Assembly: GCF_052056485.1 (NCBI RefSeq)
Contig: NZ_CP183948.1
Location: 2,728,001-2,792,000, forward strand
DNA length: 64,000 nucleotides
Origin: Paenibacillus_AQ nitricinens
Lineage (GTDB): Bacteria > Bacillota > Bacilli > Paenibacillales > Paenibacillaceae
Reading direction: 5' to 3'
In this document: piece by piece, positions 26,370 to 35,745 of the stretch
Numbering within the stretch: position 1 is the stretch's first letter
Layout: each line of letters opens with the position of its first letter
Made by a program: the position numbers and the translations under genes
The notes under the pieces: model-generated
What the model was told of the DNA's origin: nothing
Database searches by the model: none
The model's input: only the letters and a program-made list of their open reading frames with translations

Positions 26370-27206
26370 ATGGAATTCACAAAAATGCACGGCCTTGGTA
26401 ATGACTTCATCGTAGTTTTTGGTGAGCAAGAGCTTCCGAGCAATGCAGCGGAACTTGCTATAACACTATGCAATCGGTTCTTCGGAATTGGTGCGGACGG
26501 ACTTGTCTACATCCTGCCGTCTGAACGTGGCGATTTTATGATGCGCATTATGAACTCTGATGGTTCGGAAGCGGAGCAGTGCGGAAACGCCATTCGATGT
26601 GTCTCCAAATATGTCTACGAGCATGGCTTGGTGAACTCCGAGCAGATTGTTATAGAAACGATTGGTGCCGGAGAACAAAAGGTTACCTTGAATGTGAAAG
26701 ACGGTGTAGTTGAAACAGTAACGGTGGATATGGGTGAACCTGTATTGTCCGGACTTCAAATTCCGGTAGCGATTGATGCAGAACCAGTGCTCTCAGAGCC
26801 GATTGAATCAGACGGAACCGTATTTAAGTTTACTGCAGTGTCTATGGGTAATCCTCATTGCGTTATATATGTCGAGGATGCCGTAGCCTTTGATCTTGCG
26901 ACATGGGGGCCGAAACTAGAAGTGCATCCATTGTTTCCAAGAAAGGTTAACGTTGAATTCGCGACGGTTCTGAATCGAGGCCGAGTAGATATGCGGGTAT
27001 GGGAACGTGGAGCTGGACCAACCTTAGCCTGTGGGACTGGAGCCTGCGCAACTCTAGTGTCTTCTGTGCTGAACGGTCTGACAGACCGAGCGGCTTGGAT
27101 TAGTCTAAAGGGTGGTGATCTCTACATTGAATGGAATGAAGAGGATAACCATGTGTATATGACGGGACCGGCTGAAGTTGTATTCACAGGCAGTGTGGCT
27201 CTTTAA
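26370..27206 (+). CDS. dapF: Diaminopimelate epimerase
   Basis: Cofactor-independent racemase converting LL- to meso-diaminopimelate, the precursor of lysine and of the cross-linking residue in peptidoglycan. Its 278 residues have normal length. Both catalytic cysteines are visible in the family motifs: EAEQCGNAIRC (first half) and LACGTGACA (second half). The N-terminal FTKMHGLGNDFIV is diagnostic. The ATG follows TAGGAG. Other lysine-pathway genes are not nearby. It is flanked by the Ca2+ ATPase gene upstream and a terminator downstream, so it appears to be its own unit, possibly controlled by the leader hairpin described at 26253. Confidence 0.97.
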   Translation: MEFTKMHGLGNDFIVVFGEQELPSNAAELAITLCNRFFGIGADGLVYILPSERGDFMMRIMNSDGSEAEQCGNAIRCVSKYVYEHGLVNSEQIVIETIGAGEQKVTLNVKDGVVETVTVDMGEPVLSGLQIPVAIDAEPVLSEPIESDGTVFKFTAVSMGNPHCVIYVEDAVAFDLATWGPKLEVHPLFPRKVNVEFATVLNRGRVDMRVWERGAGPTLACGTGACATLVSSVLNGLTDRAAWISLKGGDLYIEWNEEDNHVYMTGPAEVVFTGSVAL

Positions 27207-27238
27207 AGATTTCTATTTTCGAATCATATCATTGGAAT

Positions 27239-27280
27239 AAACGGCAGTCTAAGAGATCGTTCTTGGATTGCCGTTTTTTG
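27239..27280 (+). terminator. Terminator after dapF
   Basis: AACGGCAGTCTAAGA / TTCTTGGATTGCCGTT stem (G-U pairs), T6 tail. Confidence 0.88.
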
Positions 27281-27384
27281 TTTTGTATAAATGAAAACAC
27301 TGGAGCTGGAACTGGAATTGGAATAATGGAAGACATAACCGAGAATAATACTTCCAAGCTTGAGAACAAAAGGGAGGGATCTTG

Positions 27385-29034
27385 TTGAACATCAAAGGAT
27401 TAAATAGAAGATATAAATCCGGTAAAAGCCAACAAGATTCTCCGCCATCGCTGGGTAGATTATCGATCATTCTCACACAAACGTTAGAACAAATAATAAA
27501 CGAGCTAGGAGATAGTCCCGATCTAAAAATACGCCATTTAAAAGTGGGGGAAGATTCTTCTGTATCGGTAGCGGCTCTTTACCTCAGTGGTCTAGTGCAG
27601 AAAGAAGTTGTTGATGAATTCATCGTGGGTTCATTAGTCGGGGTAACGAGCGAAATGATAAATGAAAAAGTCCCTGCGTCTGGAAGTTTAATAGAGTTTA
27701 TTTTGAATCGCACTTTGGAAATTGGTGATGCGGTGATACAAGAGGACTGGAAAGAGGTTCTGCTTGCAATTCTTTCGGGAGAAACAGTGATTTTAATTGA
27801 CGGGTATGCCAGTGCCATTGTGTGTGGTACCCAAGGTGGCGAAACACGTTCAGTCACTGAACCGTCCTCTCAGCTTGTTGTCCGTGGCCCGAAAGACAGT
27901 TTTGTAGAATCCCTAGCCACGAATATTTCCTTAATCCGGCGGAGATTAAAGACCCCTAATTTAAGACTGGAGTATATGAAAATTGGTGAGGTATCTCATA
28001 CATATGTGGGTATGCTGTTCATTAAAGGCATCGTTGATGAAAAGCTGGTCAATGAGGTTAGAGAACGGCTGAATGAAATCCAAATCGATGCGATCTTGGA
28101 ATCTGGGTATATTGAAGAATTGATACAGGATAAAACCTTTACTCCATTTCCGACCATTAATAACAGTGAGCGCCCAGATGTCGCTGCTTCTAATCTGTTA
28201 GAGGGTAGAGTAGTGCTGGTTATAGACGGAACCCCTTTTATTTTGATTTTGCCGGCGGTATTCACACAATTCTTTCAGTCTTCATCGGATTATGCTGAAA
28301 GGTTTGATATTTCTATATTAATGCTGTTCATCCGGTATATCAGCTTTATTATTCTAATTCTTGGACCTTCCATATATATAGCACTGACCACGTTCCACTA
28401 TGAGATGATCCCGACAACCTTACTGATTAATTTATTGTCGCAGCGGGAGAATGTCCCCTTTCCTGCCTTCGTGGAGGCAATAGTGATGGAAGGTGCGTTC
28501 GAAATCATCAGAGAGGCTGGGGTGCGGATGCCTCGCGCAGTGGGGCAAACCGTTTCTGTTGTAGGTGCTCTGATTCTAGGTCAGGCTGTCGTAGAGGCCG
28601 GAATTATCACACCGGTTATGGTTATTGTGGTAGCGCTGACCGGTATCGCAAGTTTTGCTATACCTTCGTATAACATGGCGATTGCGGGCAGGCTTATTCG
28701 TTTTGCTTTTTTAATATTTGCCGGGATGTTTGGATTTTATGGAATTACACTGGGTCTTATTATACTCGTTGCGCATATGAACAGCTTGCGTTCATTTGGT
28801 ATTCCTTATTTGTCACCTATAGTGCCTTTATCTGTGAAGCGGCAAAAAGATACCTTTTTAAGATTACCTATGTGGACACACAGTGTGGATCAATCATCAA
28901 CTCAAGGTAAGCGCAGAAATTCGCCGGAAGGTGAGAAGATAAACGCAAGTCATCCAGAGAATCTTGCTCCTGTCATCGAAGATATGGCTGATGATGTAGG
29001 AAGGCAAAAGAGAGGAGCTCTTGATGAAGGATAA
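27385..29034 (+). CDS. GerA-family spore germination protein, A subunit
   Basis: A subunit of a Ger-type nutrient receptor in the inner membrane of the spore. About 549 residues: a soluble N-terminal region with two related subdomains (both containing an LK-KIGE/VGED-like strand; about 25-300), then about five membrane spans (300-480) with the family segments FEIIREAGVRMPR and VGALILGQAVVEAG, and a hydrophilic tail. GGGAGGGAT precedes two consecutive TTG codons; the second (27385) has the better spacing. The gene order A-C-B in this operon is common in Paenibacillus and Clostridia. The germinant recognised cannot be told from sequence. Confidence 0.92.
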   Translation: MNIKGLNRRYKSGKSQQDSPPSLGRLSIILTQTLEQIINELGDSPDLKIRHLKVGEDSSVSVAALYLSGLVQKEVVDEFIVGSLVGVTSEMINEKVPASGSLIEFILNRTLEIGDAVIQEDWKEVLLAILSGETVILIDGYASAIVCGTQGGETRSVTEPSSQLVVRGPKDSFVESLATNISLIRRRLKTPNLRLEYMKIGEVSHTYVGMLFIKGIVDEKLVNEVRERLNEIQIDAILESGYIEELIQDKTFTPFPTINNSERPDVAASNLLEGRVVLVIDGTPFILILPAVFTQFFQSSSDYAERFDISILMLFIRYISFIILILGPSIYIALTTFHYEMIPTTLLINLLSQRENVPFPAFVEAIVMEGAFEIIREAGVRMPRAVGQTVSVVGALILGQAVVEAGIITPVMVIVVALTGIASFAIPSYNMAIAGRLIRFAFLIFAGMFGFYGITLGLIILVAHMNSLRSFGIPYLSPIVPLSVKRQKDTFLRLPMWTHSVDQSSTQGKRRNSPEGEKINASHPENLAPVIEDMADDVGRQKRGALDEG

Positions 29035-30232
29035 ACAATCAGTGTATATAAGAATCGGTTTAGCCTTAGTGATGATCCTTATGCTTACTGGCTGCTGGGA
29101 TAGCGTTGAACTAAACAGAAGAGCGATTGTCTCGGGTGTGGCGATTGATAGGGGGGCAACGGAAGCAGATAAATATGTCTTATCGTTCCAAATTATTGTT
29201 GCAGACGAAATTTCAGGTGAGAACGCTAGGGGGACTTCTCCTGTTGCTATATATAAAGGGACTGGTCGCACTATGTTTGAAGCCTTAGCTGATGCTTCGC
29301 GGCAAACCGCGCGATTTTTGTCATTAGGGCATATTCGAGTAATAGTGATTTCAGAGAAATTTGCCCGGGAGGGGATTAAGGATATTATGGATGTGCTGGA
29401 AAGAGAAAGTGAGACTCGTCTGACGAGCCTTCTCTTTATTTCCAAGGGGCAACCGGCAAGTGACAGTATGACAACTATGACCGTGTTCGGAAGGATCCCA
29501 GCTAACGATCTGGTGGAAAAGCTGGAAACTACCTCTAAACAGTTTGGATACAATTATCGAATGGAGGTGGATGATATAGTCCGTGGGATTCAGATGCCAA
29601 GCGGAGGACCGATGATTAATGGCGTTGAAGTCATAGGAGATATCGAGCAGAGAGACTCGAACGATAATTTAAAAGCGATAAAACCGAAAGCTACTTTGAG
29701 GGTAACAGGAATCGCAGTTTTTAAAGAGGACAAGCTGGTGGGTTGGCTTCAAGGAGAAGAAGCGGTCGGCACTTCGCTTTTAAAAAATAAAATTACACAA
29801 ATGCCCGCATTCGTATCTATCGGAGAGAATAAGTATTTGTCTTTTAATATTTATCTTTCACAGGCTCGTATCGTTGTTGATGCTAAGGATATTGAACATC
29901 CAGTCTTTACGATAAAGATTACACAGCAAGCAGGGTTAAAAGAATCGCCCAATCCTTTGGAGTTGACGAAGCCTGATGTGGTAAATGATCTTACGGAGCT
30001 TCTGGAAAAAAACATTCGTGATCAAGTATGGAAAGCAATAGCCAAGTCCCGAGCATTAAAGAGTGACTATATAGGTTTCGGGGAAATAGTAGAACGTGAA
30101 AATCCACAAGGGTGGAAAAAAGTCAAAGATCATTGGGAGAATATGTTTGCAACATGCGAGATTAAAGTGGAAGAGGATGTTGTAATCAGACACACCGACA
30201 TGCGTAGCGATTCTTTTCAGATCAATAAGTAA
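29024..30232 (+). CDS. Ger(x)C-family spore germination lipoprotein, C subunit
   Basis: C subunit of the germinant receptor, a lipoprotein on the outer face of the spore inner membrane. Its 402 residues start with a signal peptide and lipobox LTGC, followed directly by WDSVELNRRA, the family signature. Other marks are ETRLTSLLFISKG in the N-terminal domain and DIRDQVWKAIAKSRALKSD-like helix near the C-terminus (seen as NIRDQVWKAIAKS). The ATG follows AGGAG, and the gene overlaps the end of the A-subunit gene by 11 bases, so the two are translationally coupled. Confidence 0.93.
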   Translation: MKDKQSVYIRIGLALVMILMLTGCWDSVELNRRAIVSGVAIDRGATEADKYVLSFQIIVADEISGENARGTSPVAIYKGTGRTMFEALADASRQTARFLSLGHIRVIVISEKFAREGIKDIMDVLERESETRLTSLLFISKGQPASDSMTTMTVFGRIPANDLVEKLETTSKQFGYNYRMEVDDIVRGIQMPSGGPMINGVEVIGDIEQRDSNDNLKAIKPKATLRVTGIAVFKEDKLVGWLQGEEAVGTSLLKNKITQMPAFVSIGENKYLSFNIYLSQARIVVDAKDIEHPVFTIKITQQAGLKESPNPLELTKPDVVNDLTELLEKNIRDQVWKAIAKSRALKSDYIGFGEIVERENPQGWKKVKDHWENMFATCEIKVEEDVVIRHTDMRSDSFQINK

Positions 30233-30258
30233 TAATGAAGCTAAAAGGAGGGGCGTAT

Positions 30259-31365
30259 ATGCATAGTGGCAGTATAAAAATTGGTTTGCTCCAATTCTTC
30301 ACCTTAACATTATTGTTCGAAATGGGGACAGCGTTAGTGGTGAATCTGGGAATGGAAGCGGGGAAAGATGCATGGATTTCAATATTGATTGGAAATGTAA
30401 TAGGTCTTGTAGTTTTTGCTGGATATGCCTATTTATATAGAAAGTTCCCGAAGCTGCCGCTAACTGCGTATACCCGAAAACTAGTTGGAAAATATTTGGG
30501 TTCGGTGATCTCGGTGCTTTACATTATTCTGTTTATCAATTTGGCGGGTCGTGATTTAAGGGACGGAAGCTCTATGCTGGTAATGGCTACTATGCATCAA
30601 ACGCCGTTGTTTATCGTCTCTTCCCTGATGATATTATCCAGTGCATATGTGCTTCATAAAGGTGTAGAAGTCCTCACCAGAACCTCTTTGGTTTTTGCAG
30701 CTCTGGTGATTTTGATTGGTATCTTTTGCTCGATGATGCTGATGTTTTCAGGGTCTATACATTTACAACAGCTGCAGCCCGTTTTTGAGAATGGTGTTAA
30801 GCCTGTATTAACTTCTGTAGTCAAACAGAGTTACATGTTTCCATTTGGTGAAATGATCTGTTTTACTATGCTTATGCCTTATTTGAACCATACGAAAAAA
30901 GGACCTTGGGTGATTGCCGCGGCAATTTTCGTTTCGGGGTTACTCCTCAGCCTTACTATGGTTTTGAATATATCGGTACTGGGGTCAGATATTATTAAAC
31001 GTTCACCACTGCCGCTGATGCCGACGATCAGCAAAATCTCCATATCAGATTTCATCCAACGCGTTGACATTCTAGTTGTCATGGTATTAATTATAGGTGT
31101 GTTTTTCAAAATGTCTGTTTTTTTCGCGGCAGCGCTTATAGGCATATCGGAGTTATTTAAGATTCCTTATCGGAGAATGATCTATCCGTCAGCTTTAATT
31201 ATTTTGTTTAGTTCTATGCTGAATGCTCGCAGTTTTATCGAACATCTTAATGAGGGGGGGAGATTATTATACACGGTTTATCCTTTGTTCATGGTGTTGA
31301 TTCCGGTTATTCTTGTGATTATTGCCGCTATAAAAAGTCACTTTTCAGCTTCACGACCGGGTTGA
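30259..31365 (+). CDS. GerAB/GerB-family spore germination permease, B subunit
   Basis: Membrane subunit of the germinant receptor, in the amino acid/polyamine transporter superfamily. About 368 residues with ten predicted spans, the first beginning at KIGLLQFFTLTLLFEMG. The ATG at 30259 follows AAGGAGGGG; an ATG eight codons earlier directly behind the gerC-type gene has no ribosome site. It closes the A-C-B operon. Its last 28 bases overlap the end of a convergent small gene on the other strand. In characterised receptors this subunit contributes the nutrient-binding site. Confidence 0.92.
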   Translation: MHSGSIKIGLLQFFTLTLLFEMGTALVVNLGMEAGKDAWISILIGNVIGLVVFAGYAYLYRKFPKLPLTAYTRKLVGKYLGSVISVLYIILFINLAGRDLRDGSSMLVMATMHQTPLFIVSSLMILSSAYVLHKGVEVLTRTSLVFAALVILIGIFCSMMLMFSGSIHLQQLQPVFENGVKPVLTSVVKQSYMFPFGEMICFTMLMPYLNHTKKGPWVIAAAIFVSGLLLSLTMVLNISVLGSDIIKRSPLPLMPTISKISISDFIQRVDILVVMVLIIGVFFKMSVFFAAALIGISELFKIPYRRMIYPSALIILFSSMLNARSFIEHLNEGGRLLYTVYPLFMVLIPVILVIIAAIKSHFSASRPG

Positions 31366-31595
31366 CTTCCTCGAATCCAAGAAATGATATCAGGAACAAG
31401 CAGACAGAGCAATAAGAAGACGGCTGTTGTTTTTTCAGATGCAGTATACAGTAAGTAATTTAGAATATATCCAATGTTCCCAAAGCCATATCCGAACATC
31501 CAGTCCACCAAATAAAGATAAAGCAAAGAGAGCGTGGTCAGAAATACTAAGATCAGATATTTTTGCAGTAACACTTTCCTGTTTTTTTTCTTCAT
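31338..31595 (-). CDS. Small two-span membrane protein, unknown function
   Basis: I recognise no family. About 85 residues: a basic N-terminus (MKKKNRKVLLQKY), two hydrophobic stretches (about residues 12-32 and 54-72) separated by an aromatic-rich loop, and a charged C-terminus. The ATG at 31595 has GAAGGG about nine bases upstream; an ATG three codons earlier abuts it. It is convergent with the germination B-subunit gene and overlaps its 3' end by 28 bases. The hydrophobic pattern and the ribosome site argue for a real gene; the opposite-strand frame here has no such pattern. Confidence 0.55.
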   Translation of the reverse strand: MKKKNRKVLLQKYLILVFLTTLSLLYLYLVDWMFGYGFGNIGYILNYLLYTASEKTTAVFLLLCLLVPDIISWIRGSQPGREAEK

Positions 31596-31772
31596 CTGAT
31601 TCATCCCTTCTTTTTTACGTAAATAACAGATTTATTATTAGTATGTAGTATTTAATCCGTGACCATGCAATGCGTATAAATGTTGTTACTATCTTTTATA
31701 GTGAAAGCTTATCATCCATACCGATTTATGATACATTAGTATGAAACTATTGTGTCAAGGGAGGATCTTGCA

Positions 31773-33644
31773 GTGAAGCCGGATTTACGTTCCGCATGGG
31801 GAAACAAAGTATTGGTCGGAGACGGAGCGATGGGTACCTATTTATATCAAAAGGGTTTCCCTGTTGGCATTTCCTATGAAGAATTAAATTTGACTTCTCC
31901 AGGTGTTATTGAAGATGTCCATCGCAGCTATATCGATGCAGGGGCGGTGCTGCTAGAAAGTAACACGTTCTCAGCGAATTTTGACAGGCTGTCCAAATAT
32001 GGTTTGGAGTCCAAGGTTGAAGAAATTAATCGCGCTGGCGTAAGAATCGCTCGTAAAGCTGCTGGGGATAATGGTTATGTACTAGGTGCTGTAGGCTCTA
32101 TTCGTGCCGGTAAACGTGCAAATCTCTCATCAACAGAGTTGAAGAAGTATTTCACACAACAGATTACCGCATTGCTTGAAGAAGAAGTAGACGGTATTAT
32201 GCTAGAAACTTTCTATGATGTCGAAGAACTGCATCTCGCACTAAGAACAGTACGTAAACATAGCACTCTCCCAGTCATCTGCCAATTTGCTGTGGATGAA
32301 TCGGCACGGACATTAGATGGACTGACGTTGCCAGACGCTTTTCGCATTTTAGAAGCTGACGGAGCGGATGTCATCGGATTTAACTGTAATACGGGTCCAA
32401 ATGGAATTAAGAGAGCGCTAAAAGCTGTGCAGGGTAATCTGGTTTTACCTACCTCGGTCTATCCGAATGCGGGTGTTGCGGACTATGTAGACGGAGAATA
32501 CCGGTATGGGGCTTCACCTGAATATTTTGGACAGATGGCAGTGACTTTTGCAGACATGGGTTGCAGAATTATCGGAGGCTGCTGTGGTACTACTCCGGAG
32601 CATATTGCTGAAATTTCCTCTGCATTGAAAGGTTATGTACCTCAGCCACTTCCAGAACCGACACTTCCGACTGTGGAGCGTGTATCTTTGCAGGAGCATT
32701 TTGGCGAAGATGAGGGAAGAAATGGTCGTGAGCCGAATCTGGTTGATCTAGTAAAGGAACGTCATACGGTTATCGTTGAGCTTGATCCACCTCGTGATTT
32801 GGATATTGCTAAGTTCATGAAGGGTGCAGAAGCGTTGAGAAGAGCAGGCGCGGATGCGCTTACGCTCGCCGATAACTCTCTGGCTGTTACACGGATGAGC
32901 AATATGGCCTTGGGCCATTTGGTGTACGCAAAAACGGGACTTCGTCCGCTGGTACATATTGCTTGTCGGGACCGAAATTTGATCGGTACGCAATCGCATT
33001 TGATGGGTTTTGATGCGCTTGGAATTGATCATGTACTGGCGGTCACTGGAGACCCAGCAAAATTCGGGGATCTTCCTGGCTCAAGCTCGGTTTACGATTT
33101 AACCTCTTTTGAGATTATTCGGATGATTAAGCAGTTGAATGATGGCATCTCCTTCTCTGGTAAACCTTTGAAGCAGAAAGCAAACTTTGTAATTGGTGCT
33201 GCCTTTAACCCGAATGTCAAACATTTAGATAAGGCAGTGCAGCGGCTAGAGAAGAAAATTGCCTCTGGTGCAGATTATATTATGACTCAGCCTGTCTATG
33301 ATCAGGAACTGATCGTGAAGATCGCTGAAGCCACAGCACATCTGGAAATCCCCGTGTTTATTGGTGTGATGCCACTTGCTAGTGGACGTAATGCAGAGTT
33401 CCTTCATAATGAGGTTCCAGGCATCCAGCTTACGGATGAAGTTCGGAACCGCATGAAGGGACTTGAAGGGGAAGCAGGAAGAGCTGAAGGGGTTGCCATC
33501 GCTAAGGAGCTGCTAGATGTTGCTACAGCCCATTTCAATGGGATCTATTTGATGACACCGTTCATGTTCTATGATATGAGCGCACAGCTGATGGAGTATG
33601 TATGGGAGAAATCAGGACGTAAATTGTCCCCCTTGTTTCGCTAG
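31773..33644 (+). CDS. yitJ: Bifunctional homocysteine S-methyltransferase / methylenetetrahydrofolate reductase
   Basis: Fusion of two one-carbon enzymes, like B. subtilis YitJ. The N-terminal half (about 1-290) is a zinc-dependent homocysteine methyltransferase: GDGAMGTYLYQKG, GFNCNTGP and GGCCGTTPEH carry the three Cys ligands. The C-terminal half (about 330-620) is a flavin-dependent MTHFR-type barrel: IVELDPPRD, LTLADNSLA, VTGDPAKFGD and DYIMTQPVYD. Together they could make 5-methyl-THF and methylate homocysteine to methionine. The GTG at 31773 is chosen because GGGAGG precedes it by eight bases. I see no S-box in the 177-bp gap before it, unlike in B. subtilis, where yitJ is S-box controlled. 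Confidence 0.95.
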   Translation: MKPDLRSAWGNKVLVGDGAMGTYLYQKGFPVGISYEELNLTSPGVIEDVHRSYIDAGAVLLESNTFSANFDRLSKYGLESKVEEINRAGVRIARKAAGDNGYVLGAVGSIRAGKRANLSSTELKKYFTQQITALLEEEVDGIMLETFYDVEELHLALRTVRKHSTLPVICQFAVDESARTLDGLTLPDAFRILEADGADVIGFNCNTGPNGIKRALKAVQGNLVLPTSVYPNAGVADYVDGEYRYGASPEYFGQMAVTFADMGCRIIGGCCGTTPEHIAEISSALKGYVPQPLPEPTLPTVERVSLQEHFGEDEGRNGREPNLVDLVKERHTVIVELDPPRDLDIAKFMKGAEALRRAGADALTLADNSLAVTRMSNMALGHLVYAKTGLRPLVHIACRDRNLIGTQSHLMGFDALGIDHVLAVTGDPAKFGDLPGSSSVYDLTSFEIIRMIKQLNDGISFSGKPLKQKANFVIGAAFNPNVKHLDKAVQRLEKKIASGADYIMTQPVYDQELIVKIAEATAHLEIPVFIGVMPLASGRNAEFLHNEVPGIQLTDEVRNRMKGLEGEAGRAEGVAIAKELLDVATAHFNGIYLMTPFMFYDMSAQLMEYVWEKSGRKLSPLFR

Positions 33645-33682
33645 TAATAATCAATTACAATAGTGTAATGGATGTGATTCCG

Positions 33683-34576
33683 TTGTCATTTAGCATGACC
33701 GGATACGGTCAATCGTCCCTGCAATTCGGCGGCTACAAGATTATGTTCGAAGTGAAATCGGTGAATCACCGGTACTGCGAAGTTGTACTGCGGATGCCCC
33801 GGGATTGGACGGGTTATGAGGATGTGCTGAGAAGAAAGGTTCAGCAGCACGTCAAACGGGGAAGGATAGATGTTACCATCAATAGAGAGCACGATGAGTC
33901 GTCTTCCGGACCGGTTCTGAATCGCTCTGCTGTCATGTCTTATCTTAAGGCGGCAGATCAGCTTAAGAACGAGTATGGTTTGTCCGGTGAGTTGACTCTA
34001 CGTGATATACTTTCTATACCCGGTATTATGGAAAGCAAAGATGAGGCTGCGGGTGCCGTGTCCGCGGCCTTAGAAGACTACTCTGAAATGTTGGAGACGG
34101 GACTTGAGCAGAGTTTGCAGTCTCTGCTGGAGATGCGCGCCCGTGAAGGCAGTTTTCTAGCCGCAGATCTTGAACAGCGCCTCAATCATCTCGAGACCAT
34201 GCATGCTGAAATGGTTGAACTTGCACCTGTTGTAATCATTGAATATCGTGACAAGCTTCGTCATCGATTAAATGAGTTAAATGATGGGACGTTCGCTTTT
34301 GATGAGCATAAATTCGGGATGGAAATCGCTATTTTTGCTGATCGCTGTAATATTGATGAAGAATTGACCCGGTTGTATAGTCATTTCGAACAATGCAGAA
34401 CCCTCCTGAAGGGGAAAGGACCGGTAGGTCGCAAGCTGGATTTTCTCATTCAGGAGATGAACCGGGAGACGAATACAATCGGATCGAAATGTAATCATCT
34501 AACTCTCGTGGGTCTTGTGCTAGACATGAAAGCGGAGCTGGAGAAGATTCGTGAACAAGCGGCAAACATAGAGTAA
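33683..34576 (+). CDS. yloC: YicC/YloC family endoribonuclease
   Basis: Member of the YicC family, reported to be an endoribonuclease. About 297 residues: N-terminal YicC domain starting SFSMTGYGQSS, with EVKSVNHRYCEV and RGRIDVTI; helical middle; C-terminal DUF1732 domain with DEELTRLYSHFEQ and GRKLDFLIQEMNRE. I start it at TTG 33683 behind GGATGTGA, so that it begins MSFSMTGYG as in relatives; an ATG five codons earlier has no ribosome site. It opens the conserved yloC-remA-gmk-rpoZ cluster. Confidence 0.93.
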   Translation: MSFSMTGYGQSSLQFGGYKIMFEVKSVNHRYCEVVLRMPRDWTGYEDVLRRKVQQHVKRGRIDVTINREHDESSSGPVLNRSAVMSYLKAADQLKNEYGLSGELTLRDILSIPGIMESKDEAAGAVSAALEDYSEMLETGLEQSLQSLLEMRAREGSFLAADLEQRLNHLETMHAEMVELAPVVIIEYRDKLRHRLNELNDGTFAFDEHKFGMEIAIFADRCNIDEELTRLYSHFEQCRTLLKGKGPVGRKLDFLIQEMNRETNTIGSKCNHLTLVGLVLDMKAELEKIREQAANIE

Positions 34577-34624
34577 CCGGGAACAGGTAATAGCATAGAA
34601 CTTTATGGGGGGAACTACCGGAAC

Positions 34625-34885
34625 ATGGCAATCAAACTTATTAACATTGGCTTTGGGAATATTGTGTCCGCCAACCGCATTATTTCCATCGTCAGTCCGG
34701 AATCTGCACCAATCAAACGTATTATCCAGGAGGCTCGAGATCGGCATATGCTGATCGACGCCACCTATGGCCGACGGACTCGTGCCGTAATCATTACAGA
34801 TAGTGATCATGTCATTCTGTCGGCTGTACAGCCGGAGACTGTGGCACATCGCTTATCCAGTAAAGATGACGACAACGACGAATAA
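34625..34885 (+). CDS. remA: RemA, DNA-binding regulator of matrix genes
   Basis: An 86-residue DNA-binding protein. In B. subtilis RemA activates extracellular matrix operons and osmoprotection genes by wrapping DNA as a ring. It is recognised by IKLINIGFGNIVSANRIISI and RRTRAVIITDSDHVILSA, both highly conserved, and by its place between yloC and gmk. The C-terminal tail is acidic (SSKDDDNDE). The ATG is preceded by GGGGGGAA at somewhat long spacing. Confidence 0.96.
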   Translation: MAIKLINIGFGNIVSANRIISIVSPESAPIKRIIQEARDRHMLIDATYGRRTRAVIITDSDHVILSAVQPETVAHRLSSKDDDNDE

Positions 34886-34904
34886 CAACTAAATGGAGTG
34901 TATT

Positions 34905-35474
34905 ATGTCAAAAGGATTGCTCATCATATTATCCGGACCTTCCGGCGTGGGTAAAGGTACTGTATGTACTGCACTACGACCGAAGATGCCCGGGCTTGTC
35001 TACTCAGTTTCTGCTACTACCCGCAGTCCGCGTGCGGGTGAAGAAGACGGTGTGAATTATTTTTTCAAAAGTAAAGAGCAGTTTGCGGCAATGATAGAAG
35101 CTGACCAACTGCTTGAATATGCGGAGTACGTAGGTAATTTTTACGGTACTCCACGTGATTTTGTAGAGAGAACTCTCAATAGCGGCAAAGATATTATTCT
35201 CGAAATTGAGGTTCAGGGAGCTCTCAAAGTCAAAGAAAAATTCCCTGAAGGTATTTTTGTGTTCCTTCTTCCACCTTCTATGGATGAGTTGAAGGATCGC
35301 ATACGCGGACGGGGTACGGAACATCCAGATGTAATCGATCACCGCATGACTGTAGCGGAGGATGAGATTAATCTAATGCAGCATTACGACTATGCTGTTG
35401 TGAATGATGAGATTGATCTGGCCTGTAAGAGAATAGAAAGCATTATTATCGCCGAACATTGTAAAGTTAGGTAA
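34905..35474 (+). CDS. gmk: Guanylate kinase
   Basis: Converts GMP and ATP to GDP and ADP; in Firmicutes it is a target of (p)ppGpp. Its 189 residues have the usual length. P-loop GPSGVGKGTV (about residues 10-19), GMP-binding segment STTRSPRAGE-like (seen as ATTRSPRAGEEDGVNYFF) and the lid RIRGRGTE are present. The ATG at 34905 follows GGAGTG; an ATG four codons earlier lacks one. It is flanked by remA and rpoZ as in B. subtilis. Confidence 0.97.
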   Translation: MSKGLLIILSGPSGVGKGTVCTALRPKMPGLVYSVSATTRSPRAGEEDGVNYFFKSKEQFAAMIEADQLLEYAEYVGNFYGTPRDFVERTLNSGKDIILEIEVQGALKVKEKFPEGIFVFLLPPSMDELKDRIRGRGTEHPDVIDHRMTVAEDEINLMQHYDYAVVNDEIDLACKRIESIIIAEHCKVR

Positions 35475-35526
35475 TGTATGCTGAAGGCCAAATTGTATTA
35501 CCAGTAAACTATGAAGAGGTGTCCCT

Positions 35527-35727
35527 GTGCTATATCCATCCATTGATGAAATGATGACCAAGGTTGACAGTAAGTATTCACTCGTTGTAGCGGCAGCACG
35601 TCGTGCTAGACAATTGCGTGAAGGTGGCAAGACAGATGTGAAGAACCCTAAATCGCATAAATTTGTCGGTGTTGCTCTTGAAGAAATTTACGAAGATCGC
35701 ATTACTCTAACCCGCGGTGAAGAGTAG
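35527..35727 (+). CDS. rpoZ: RNA polymerase omega subunit
   Basis: A 66-residue subunit that helps assemble and stabilise the beta' subunit. Recognised by MLYPSIDEMMTKVDSKYSLV, the helix AAARRARQLREG and KSHKFVGVALEEI. GTG start behind GAGGTG. It follows gmk by 52 bases and is the last gene before a 235-bp structured gap. Confidence 0.96.
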   Translation: MLYPSIDEMMTKVDSKYSLVVAAARRARQLREGGKTDVKNPKSHKFVGVALEEIYEDRITLTRGEE

Positions 35728-35745
35728 TCTCAAGCCTATTTAAAT

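Noticed and set aside
28897..29553. 218-codon minus-strand frame opposite the gerA/gerC junction
   Set aside because: Antisense shadow with low-complexity Ser/Ile content and no ribosome site.
31605..31772. S-box (SAM) riboswitch before yitJ
   Set aside because: No kink-turn or terminator structure and too little space, despite S-box control in B. subtilis.
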